Part shown: in pieces, positions 55,612 to 64,000 of the stretch
Layout: each line of letters begins with the position of its first letter
Numbering within the stretch: position 1 is the stretch's first letter
From: Congeria kusceri
Taxonomy: Eukaryota > Mollusca > Bivalvia > Myida > Dreissenidae
Length of the DNA: 64,000 nt
Reading direction: 5' to 3'
Assembly: GCA_027627225.1 (NCBI GenBank)
Contig: CM051028.1
Span: 11,591,201-11,655,200 of the forward strand
The notes under the pieces: model-generated
What the model saw: the letters and a program-made list of their open reading frames with translations, nothing else
Databases searched by the model: none
Told to the model about the DNA's origin: nothing
Translations under genes and position numbers: made by a program

Positions 55612-58584
55612 ACTCCTAACCCACCACATGTGAAAGAATTAACAAACGGTAGTGTTATTGAAATTTATTCCTACTGTCAAGCACAAAATGTAGATGCTTT
55701 GAAGATTGTCAAACTTCTAGCCACAGTGACTGAAACTGAAAATGTTGCAAGTAAGCCATGTCTTAGTAAGGTATACAGAGTTATAAAGAATGACAAAGAG
55801 AAAAGAGGAAATCCACGGGAAGAATACTGGAGACAGAACTTAGTATACCAACTGAAACCATGCCATCAACTTCACAGACACCAAAGAATCCTGAACCAAA
55901 ACCAGAGGCAGAGGACAGCACTATTTTGACATTAGAAAAACAGTTGAGTGAGCGTAGGGCAAAGGTAGAAGAGTATAGACAGCAACATAAGCTGGTTAAA
56001 AGGAAACTTGAAAGAAGGGAAAAAAGTGCTGAAAAAAAGGCAGCATCGAAAGCTCGTCATTTATCTTCTGAGGCGCAGACTTGTATAAATAAGTTGAAAA
56101 AAACAGTTCAATTCACAGTCGACAAAACAAGAACGATAATACAAAGACATGAAGCTCAGGTTAGAAGATTGAAAAAAAAAATACAGACTAGAACTAATGA
56201 GTGTATTTCTTTATGTAAAGCAGTAGCAGGTGCTAAAAAAGATCAAGCTATGCTTACATCAGAGAAACAAGACCTGGAAAGAAAAGTTGTACATTGTGAA
56301 CAAAAAGTTAAAGAACTTAATGAACAGAATGAACAAAAGCAACAAAAAGTTGATGAATTGAATGAAAGTGTAAGGTTTACAGAGTCACTGCTTAATGATG
56401 ATAAACCGGTCGACTTAATGGACCCATTTGGACAAATTTGAAAGTGGCTACAAGGAATGTTGGACCAGTTATACAGGAAGTTGCTCAGTTACTTGGGAAA
56501 AAAGTAAAAAATATACCATCACGACAGACCGTTGATACATTTGTTGATAGGAAAATCGCTGTAACACACAAAAATGTTGCCACAGTGACTGCAAGTTCGT
56601 CTTCTACCACCTTGTACACAGATGAAACAAGAAAACATGGCCATACATATGAAACATAATTGATTAGTGATGACAAACAGAATTCATACATGATTGGATT
56701 ACGCGAAATGGCCAACAAAAGTGGAGCTTCCACTATGGAAACACTGCATCAGATCATACAGGACATATCTGTTCATTGCAATGACAATGCTGATTTTGGG
56801 ATTGGGCATGAATTACTAACAAATATAAAAAACACTATGTCAGATAGAGCTAGTACAGAAAAGAATTTTAATGGCCTACTCAATGCGTACAGACAGGAAT
56901 GCCTTCCACATATTATTGACAATTATGGCCAACTATCGCAACCACAAAAAGATTTGTGCGGCCAAATGAATAACTTCTTTTGTGGTTTACATTTGCTTGT
57001 AGCAGTAGCAGATGTATCAGAATCCACACTTATGAAATTCGAAAGAAACTACCAACCAGACGATATCGGCTCTGCTGTTGATCAACATTTGAAACGATAC
57101 CATAAGGCTGAAAGTGGAACACTGCGCTTATTGTGCACTTGTAGCAAAGTATGTGCCATTGGAGAAGATGAGAAAAGTGGGGCAAGTTTACAGTGGAAGA
57201 CATACCTAGGTGAGAAAAATGAAAAGAACAGAATACTCAGGTTCAAACATAATCGTTTCAACATGATTTTTATGGTAGGTGCAGCTGCCTTCTACCATGC
57301 AGCCGAATTAGACAACTTCCTCGAAAAAGTCCACGGCAAGTCAAACGATCTCCTGAAAGCGGTGGCATTGGATATAAAGGAAAACTTGTATTTAGCAGGA
57401 ACGAAGGCACTCGGCCTGATATCTAAAATTCATTACCTCTCCTCTGTGGCGACTGATCGAGTCACCCGGACACATCCTGGAAATGAATGATACATTCAAA
57501 ACCCTTGTTGACTTCCTTGATTCAGCTGCAACTGATCAAGTTAAAACAGAATTATTTATGAAAGGGAAAGAAACACCGTTCAGAACAGACATTGACAGCA
57601 ATGACCCTGTAATGAAAAAGCTTATTGAAAACAATAAGGTTGACGAAATAGTTGAGCCATTGCTTCAAAACATCTTCATCGCAGTGAAGCAGATGTTTCT
57701 CAGAATGGTTCCAGAACATTTGCCTGGCGGAAAATACTGGAATCCGAGTGAGACGATGATGAAAGAAACTAGGTCTGTAAAAAAACATAACAAGATGCCG
57801 GAATTCATATTTGGCCAACTAGACCATCTTATTTCATACAGACCAAATGCCTCACTGCTAGCAAATGAGGCTTACATAATGTACTCATACAACAAGACAT
57901 CCAAATGGCTGAAAGAACTGCCAGAACAGGAAAGAGATAGATATATTGAAGAATCTAGAAAGGAATCCAGAAAATTCAGGCAAACCTTTAAGGACAGAAT
58001 TAAAGTAATTAATGAAATAAGACTGGAACAACAAAGACAAAAGCAAGAAGAAATTGAAAGAAAAGAAAAAGAAAAGGATAAGGAAAGAGGAGCAGCTAAC
58101 GAATGAAGTTTGCTACTATGGACTGTGGCAGTCCAAAGCGCAAGTAGAAGAAGGTATAGCTGCACTGGACAGTGATAAAAACATTGTTGATGCCCTGAAA
58201 AGTCAGTTGATGTTTCGAAAAAATGTATTGAAGCAGAAGGCCAAAGATAAAACTGTGTATAACTTTTCAAAAAAAGATGACAGAGGTAAATACAAAAAAT
58301 TAGATAAAGATGCTTTAAAGCAGAATGTGCTTTCGCTTATTGAGAGTGCGTCAGATGTTGATGTGTCAGAAATTAAGCAGGGTAATATGCCCTTGTTTGT
58401 TGGTAAACAAATTGAGCACAAATTTGCTGATGAGAACGTGTACAAAGGTATGGTGATAAGCATTGTACCAGGCTTTCCAGAGTGGTATCATGTTCATTAC
58501 AAGGATGATCCGGCTGTGTATGCATACAATTTGAAGGTGGATTATAAAAATGGAGATGTTAAACTGATTTTGGACACTATGTAG
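55612..58584 (+). pseudogene. Decayed transposase-like protein of an unassigned DDE-type family
   Basis: Order: a short conserved N-terminus ('HVKELTNGSVIEIYSYCQ'); a long coiled coil (55920-56400); 'IPSRQTVDTFVDRKIAV'; Asp motif 'TTLYTDETRKHGHTYE'; 'MSDRASTEKNFNGLLNAYRQ' with a second candidate Asp; 'MNNFFCGLHLLVAVAD'; 'LPGGKYWNPSETMM'; 'NASLLANEAYIMYSYNKTSK'; and a C-terminal domain 'GFPEWYHVHYKDDPAVYAYN' that looks Tudor/chromo-like. Similar predicted proteins recur in molluscs and cnidarians and behave as multicopy, transposase-like genes. I cannot name the superfamily. Frameshifts near 55850, 56435, 57440 and 58090, and a TAA at 56657, make this copy dead. The catalytic assignment is inferred from motif shape only. 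Confidence 0.6.
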
Positions 58585-59099
58585 ATTGGCAGCAGTGGTG
58601 CTTAGATAGAACTGTTCATATATTTATGTATATATTTTTATTTTATTATCTTTTGAGAACATATACTGCTCGAAAGTATATTACTTTTAGAAGTATGGTG
58701 CATACAGAGGTTCCATATTGTATTATTATGTAAGCAACAGTTAAAGCTGTTGGAATTAACACAGTTTACAGTTAAATGCTTTAACCACTAACACATTTCC
58801 GCTAACAAAACTATGCAGCTTGTATTGCTAGCTAGTTTATTAGCTGCATGTGCTGTTAATTTTATTTTTATTTATTGTTTGCATTGAGTTGATGCATTAG
58901 CTAGTCATGTTTTATTACTTAATTACTGTATACATTTAAATAATGTATCAGTTACTTTATATTATAGAATCTTAGTTTTGAAGTTTAATGTATAATTAAC
59001 ATGCTGACACCAGTTATCCTACTTTGTTTTTAATCGATCATGCATCACTGTCATATATAAAGTACTAGTAGTAAAACTGCAAAGCATAGTTGTAAACAT

Positions 59100-59360
59100 T
59101 TCTTTCTTGTATCGTTTCAGGTTTTCCGTTGCCTTGTGCCGGCATATTGCTTGTTGCTACCAGAAGACACTTTTGTCAATTTGATATTGTAAGTTTATGT
59201 CTTTCTGAATTGATATATGCATTAAAAACAAAGATGCATAAAACATGTGCTACAGTTTCAAACGATTAAGTACAATGTTGACTATATATCATTTTTATAT
59301 GTAAAAATCATTGCGGCAAAACAAGTCACATAAAGAACAGTTGATTTTTATAAAACTATC
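59100..59360. other. Spacer with one possible non-coding exon
   Basis: A 70-bp segment between TCGTTTCAG (59120) and GTAAGTT (59190) has good splice borders but no supported coding. It may be a 3' UTR exon of the gene before it. Confidence 0.3.
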
Positions 59361-59506
59361 AATAAAATGTAATGCAAGAAACATGAACAATCATACCAAC
59401 TAGTATTTAAAATTAGGCTGCACACATGGACATTATGTATTCAGCCTAATAATAAACATTCATAGTTGGTATTACTGTTTATGTTGTTTTTGCATTACAT
59501 TTATTG
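59360..59506. repeat. Long inverted repeat (hairpin), arms ~61-65 bp
   Basis: The left arm 59360-59420 and right arm 59442-59506 are reverse complements with a few mismatches (CAATAAAATGTAATGCAAGA opposite TGCATTACATTTATTG; TACCAACTAG opposite TAGTTGGTA; TTAGGCTG opposite CAGCCTAA). They are separated by a 21-bp loop. Could be a foldback transposon end or a MITE. Confidence 0.75.
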
Positions 59507-60000
59507 CACCTTTACGGATGATGTACAAAAATAGTCATAACAACACTTCCTTGTGAGATAAATGAAATTTTAATTCAGTTTTGTAATCAGGAAACATGCA
59601 CCTTTACAAAATTACATTTTGGCAAAGTGTTTTATCTTAATAATGCAAAAAATGACAGTAGCCTTAATTTTTCATGTATTTTCCCAATTTGCCTCTTATT
59701 GTAGCCTTACGGGTGGTGTACAAAAATAGTCATAACAACACTTCTAAGTGAGATAATTATGATTTTATTTCAGTTTTGTAATCAGAAAACATGCACCATG
59801 TAAGAAATACATTTCCCCCCATAGCTGTTAGCTTTATAAACACAAATTCATAGTTGGGCTGACTTTTCATGTTTTTTTCTTGTATAACGTTTTATTGCAC
59901 TTTGACGGGTGCTCTACAAAAATTGTCATAACTTCACTTCCAAGTAAGATATTGTCATGATCATTTCAGTTTTGTAATCAGAAAACATGTACCTTCTAGG
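59500..60000. repeat. Three ~195-bp direct repeats after the hairpin
   Basis: Units begin near 59507, 59703 and 59896. They share 'TTACGGGTGGTGTACAAAAA', 'TAGTCATAACAACACTTC' and 'CAGTTTTGTAATCAGAAAAC' followed by ATGCACC. They lie between the two opposite-strand genes and could be subterminal repeats of a DNA transposon. Confidence 0.75.
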
Positions 60001-60202
60001 AAATATATTGGGATTCATGATCAAAACATCCCAAAAAAATCATGTAGCCAAGCTACTCTAAAATACAAAGCTTAATAAGTAAACATGAATAATAAGTGTT
60101 ACTTTTAATAATACACAAGTAACAGAATAGTTCACTGCTTTCACTATGCGACACAGCTATCACTAATATCAGTTCAAACCAGATTTGATGTACTCACAAC
60201 AC

Positions 60203-61249
60203 TTAGTGACTGTTGTGTTGATTGATTGAAATGCTTTTCAAACTTCCTCGTAAGCTTGTTGATGAAGCTGACTTGTCCAAAACCTTACCTCTGTTTATTT
60301 GACGTTGAATGGCCCTTGCCATAGCATAACCCATTATTGTTAAAAAAATATCAAGACAGTCTTCCACAAAGCACATGCCATTTAGATCCTCGTCAGAGGA
60401 ACACTTGGTAGAAAATAATTTGTCTGAGTAGTGTTGTATCATGTAGCCTTCAAGAACTTTTTCTTTAATTTCTGTTTTTGAGGCCGTTTTTTCATATCCA
60501 GTGGACTGGTTTTCCCTGACAATTCGCTCAAACTCGTGAACCATACAGAAGTAATAATCACACGGCTTCTTGAGTCCGCCTCGATTCTTTCTATCATACC
60601 ACACTGTAAATTTATCTGTAAATGATGTCGCACTTGATGAATGTGTTAGTGTTGACACTATTTGAGGTTTTTGTCCCTTTGTTGCTTGTTTTTCTGTTTA
60701 AGTACTTGTTTTCCAAAGCTTTGATTATGTACCCAGCGATGTAGTACAGAACTTTGTTGTCCGAGTCACTTATTTCAGATTTTTTTGCTATAGATGTTTT
60801 TTCTTCAAGTTGCCTTCTTTCTTTAGTGATTTCAGTAATTAACTCCAAAATTAACATTTCAAAGAAACTGTTAATGTGTTTTGTACTTTGTGCTTTAACA
60901 CTAGATTTTATCAAATTCACTCCTTTGCTGACAATTTCTTTGTCAGTCCTTACACAGTGCACTTTTCTGAAGAAAAGTTCTCTTTCTTCTGTTGTAGATA
61001 GTTTGTTGTCTTTGTGACAGTTGGTCATTATTTCTTCAAAATATTGTTCAACGCCCTTGTTGTTTCCCAATTGTTCTGAGATTTCTGCCTCAACTGACTT
61101 TCCGAAGATATTGTATAGGTCGTTTGTTTGTATATTTTTTAAACTATTGGAGTAGGCTTTAGGAAATACTGTCTGCAACTTTGCTATTTCCTCAGTTGAC
61201 CAGTTGCTGTCATTTCCCTTCTTGTTGCAATTTTTCTTATGATCTGTTG
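60203..61249 (-). pseudogene. Unidentified transposon-type exon with YIAGYI and RGGLKKP motifs
   Basis: On the minus strand an AG acceptor precedes 61249. The frame begins 'TDHKKNCNKKGND', then a Trp-containing helix 'SNWSTEEIAKLQTVFPKAYS', a helical middle ('VHCVRTDKEIVSKGVNL'), and 'KVLYYIAGYIIKALENKYL'. A one-base frame change near 60640 leads to 'WYDRKNRGGLKKPCDYYFCM', 'VHEFERIV' and a helical end. The 'YIAGY ... RGGLxxP' pairing is often seen in the C-terminal part of animal transposase-like proteins, but I cannot assign the family. Upstream exons would lie beyond 61250 on the minus strand, overlapping the plus-strand transposase, so the two may be nested insertions. Confidence 0.5.
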
Positions 61250-61514
61250 CTGAAAATATATAATAAATTGAGTAATATGAGAACTGAAACAAGTAGCATG
61301 ATAAGGACCTTATTAAGCAACAAGGGTTTATTTGCATAGTATTTAACATCGTTTGCTGGTGTGTTGTTGTTGTCTGTATTGTTTATAACCTAGCACACCT
61401 ACTTAACATAAATTTCAAGGAACATGCACATTTTTTAATTAAAATTGTGTAACAATGTTCCAAATCGCATGAAAAAGAACCATGTTATATATTTGTTGTT
61501 TGTGTGTTTTCAGG

Positions 61515-64000
61515 ATGCCTAGAAAGAGCAAAAAAGGGTCCCTTGCGGTGAAATGGAAGTACCACTACCGAAAGTCAGAGTCAGCAAGCCATGGTGCCAA
61601 TGAAACCTGTTTACTTGAAGACAATTTTTTTTACAACTACAACTGATTCTGCATGCCAAACAGAGGGCCAAAGTCAGAGTAAAACAGTGCAGACAGACAG
61701 TGGTAATGAAGATCATAGCTATGCTATCCAGTCTGATTCTTCACCAGAGTCTGATTCCTCACCCGAGACGTACACTGAAAGTCACCTATCAGATGATGTC
61801 ATGAAAGTTAATTCAGGTTTATTAGAAATGGAAGTTCAGACCACTAAATTCACAGACTTTGCTGAGGAGCTCAGACAGGAGATTCCATCTGATTTCGTTT
61901 TAAAATTTTCCGAGGAGTCCGTCCAACTGTTACAGTTTTACACACATGACAATATCCCGGCTGTGAAAGTGTCTGTTGAACTCCAGAGTGATTTTACATG
62001 TTCTGTATATGTTCATCGAAAATGTGTTGCCAGAACTCATGATATATGGACTGGACTGCCGCTACATTTTAACAGAATTTCTGATGTTGTGATTCTGTTA
62101 CAGAGAATGGCAAAATTTGATGTTTGTGTTGGAAATCCTGAAATGGATTTTACCAGTCTAGTGCCGATTGGATCAGGGTTGTCCAGTAATAACTCCCCGG
62201 AAATCCTGGCCTACAGGGAAAGGTGACTTTCATGCAATGCATTCCAGTGGACTAAAATGCGATTCCACTATAAGATCAGTTAAATGTGGCATGTTGTCAA
62301 CTTCAACTAAGTGCGAAGCCTGCAAAAAGTACTTTTATTTATTGCAAAGCCGGAAAAGTAGGATTGACAAGCGAATAAATACAAATCGTAAATACAGTCA
62401 TACCAACTTTAAACACAAGGACATGACTAACACAGAACTGAACATTAAACTAAATGAACAGAAAAATGAAATCAAAACATTACAAGCAGAGTTGTGGAAG
62501 CAAAGGAGGGAGTTCGACAAAATCATCGCATCAAATGGCATCACGGTGGAAGAGAGTGCAAATTCTGAACTTAAAGACTTGATGGCAAGCTGTGAAAGTG
62601 AATTTGAAAAATCTTTTCCAAACTCTAGCAGTCGACAGCGCCTGTTCTGGGACCAGCAGATGTCCTTTGCACAGAAAAAAGACAGTCGAGGAATGCGCTG
62701 GCACCCCATGATTATTCGCTGGTGTCTGTTCATTCGACAGAAATCCGAAAAAGCTTATGATGCCCTCCGAGAAACAGGTTTTGTTAATTTACCCTCAACT
62801 AGAACTTTATTTGACTACTCACACTTCCTCAAGAGTGAATTAGGTCTTCAAAAAGATGTCCTAAGTTTGGTAAAGGAAGAAGCGATCAAGCGGCACATGT
62901 TTGACACTGAATGGTGAAGCTATGTTGGTCTTCTGTTTGATGAGATAAAAATTAAAGAAGATTTAGTTTATGACAAACATACTGGACAGTTAATTGGATA
63001 CTGTAATCTCGGGGATGTTGGAAATGAAATGGTCAAATTTAGTGAAAGTCAAAATGAAACAAAACAAGAACTGGCTAAATATATGTTGGTTGTTATGCTG
63101 TGAAGTTTGTCGTGCAACTGGTGATTACCCTTGTGTGGTTTTGCCACGATGGGCATTACGGCGGATTTTCTCTATCCCATTCTATGGAAAACGGTTGTGT
63201 TGCTAGAATCATCCCAAATAAATTTAAGTGTATTATTCTTCATATGTGACGGGGCATCGCCAAACGACGTTTCTTTAATATGCATCGTGTGGGAAATGAA
63301 TCTGTGGTTTACAAGACAGTAAATCCACACAGTGACCAAAACACTGAACTTTACTTTATTTCAGATGTTCCCCATCTTCTGAAGACTGTCAGAAATAACA
63401 TAAGTAATTCATATGCCCACAAAAAATCAAGAATGCTGTGGAGAAATAAAAAAGACATCTCTTGGATGCACATAGTTCGATTCTTTGAAGAAGACTGTGA
63501 AATGAATTTGTACTCGCCATGTCCAAAATTGACCCGAAGTCACATTGATCTTCTGTCGTTCAATTACACGAAAGTCAATTTAGCGGCACAGGTACTAAGA
63601 GACTCTGTTGCTTTTGCCATACACCAGCATAGATGATCCTCGTCTGAACTTCCTTTCTGAAGATTTTCTTGGTTACATCAGTCAGTGGGAGGACGAAATT
63701 CAGAATCGACCTGGAAATTTTACTGCTGCCCAGAAAGCAAAGATGATTTTAAGTCACCAGACCCTTGATGGACTTAAGATATCTGTGCATTCCATTACAG
63801 AGTGTGTAAAATTCATGCTGAGCAAGGGGGCGAGCTATATATTGACACATAATTTTAACCAAGATCCTCTTGAACAACATTTCGGCCACTATAGACATAA
63901 AGCTGGATCAAATAGTAACCCAACCGTCTATGAAGTTCGAAATATGATGACAACTGTTGACTCTTTGGCTGTACCAGTCAAACAGGGAAATATTAAAAGA
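61515..64000 (+). pseudogene. P-element/THAP9-like transposase, broken, runs off the window
   Basis: After GTTTTCAG at 61511-61513 the ATG at 61515 opens MPRKSKKGSLAVKWKYHY. A frameshift near 61600 leads to an acidic region, then after 62215 a Cys-rich piece ('CGMLSTSTKCEACKKYF'), a coiled coil, and 'MRWHPMIIRWCLFIRQ' with 'LPSTRTLFDYSHFL'. The RNase H-like catalytic region follows: 'GLLFDEIKIKEDLVYDKHTG', 'FFICDGASPN', 'YFISDVPHLLKTVRNN', 'KLTRSHIDLL' and 'FNQDPLEQHFGHYRHKAGSN'. These are P-type transposase motifs; no THAP finger is visible. A TGA at 62915, a TGA at 63100, and frame changes near 62200, 63120, 63270 and 63630 show decay. Confidence 0.72.

Noticed and set aside
59121..59189. 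Coding exon between good splice borders
   Set aside because: It has no link in phase to the preceding protein, which already ends at a stop. No domain is recognisable, so I list it only as possible UTR.

Overview
This is animal nuclear DNA, very probably from a marine bivalve mollusc. It is AT-rich, has spliceosomal introns (GT/AG borders), and carries tRNA-derived SINEs, tandem satellites and several animal transposon classes. The gene repertoire (DIRS, Ty3/gypsy, a THAP-DDE element of ISL2EU type, a P-type transposase, and a multicopy tyrosine-recombinase-fold family with zinc fingers and a Myb/SANT-like tail) matches what is commonly seen in bivalve genomes. I see no conserved single-copy housekeeping gene and nothing prokaryotic.

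Layout. 0-6 kb: gene-free, with two copies of a nonautonomous repeat that has terminal hairpins, and a tRNA-like repeat. 6.06-11.29 kb: a structurally complete DIRS retrotransposon on the minus strand, with gag, RT/RNase H, tyrosine recombinase, inverted terminal repeats and an internal complementary region. Its reading frames are broken. 11.6-13.8 kb: two nonautonomous DNA transposons (a TA-target element and an hAT-like element). 14-31.8 kb: a cluster of three paralogous tyrosine-recombinase-fold genes or pseudogenes at different stages of decay. Tandemly duplicated small exons accompany the first two copies. A Myb/SANT-like exon follows the second and third. A composite minisatellite and SINEs lie between them. 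32-38 kb: gene-poor. 38.3-43.8 kb: a ~200-bp satellite interrupted by an ISL2EU-like DNA transposon, which itself holds an hAT-like MITE and a SINE. 44.76-53.81 kb: a 9.05-kb Ty3/gypsy element with near-identical 698-bp LTRs and a 4-bp target duplication. It sits between an AAGATGGCGGC-type 5' end and small exons that precede a decayed transposase-like gene (54.2-58.6 kb). 59.3-60 kb: a long hairpin and ~195-bp repeats. 60.2-61.25 kb: an unidentified minus-strand exon. 61.5-64 kb: a P-element-type transposase that runs off the window.

The most interesting region is 14-32 kb. Three copies share the domain order acidic exons, C2HC finger, tyrosine-recombinase catalytic domain, linker, Myb/SANT-like exon. 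In the best-preserved copy every junction I could check is phase 1. That copy keeps the catalytic-type Arg/Lys/Arg/His/Tyr signature and has only a few lesions. Whether the family is a Crypton-like mobile element or a domesticated host gene cannot be settled from this window.
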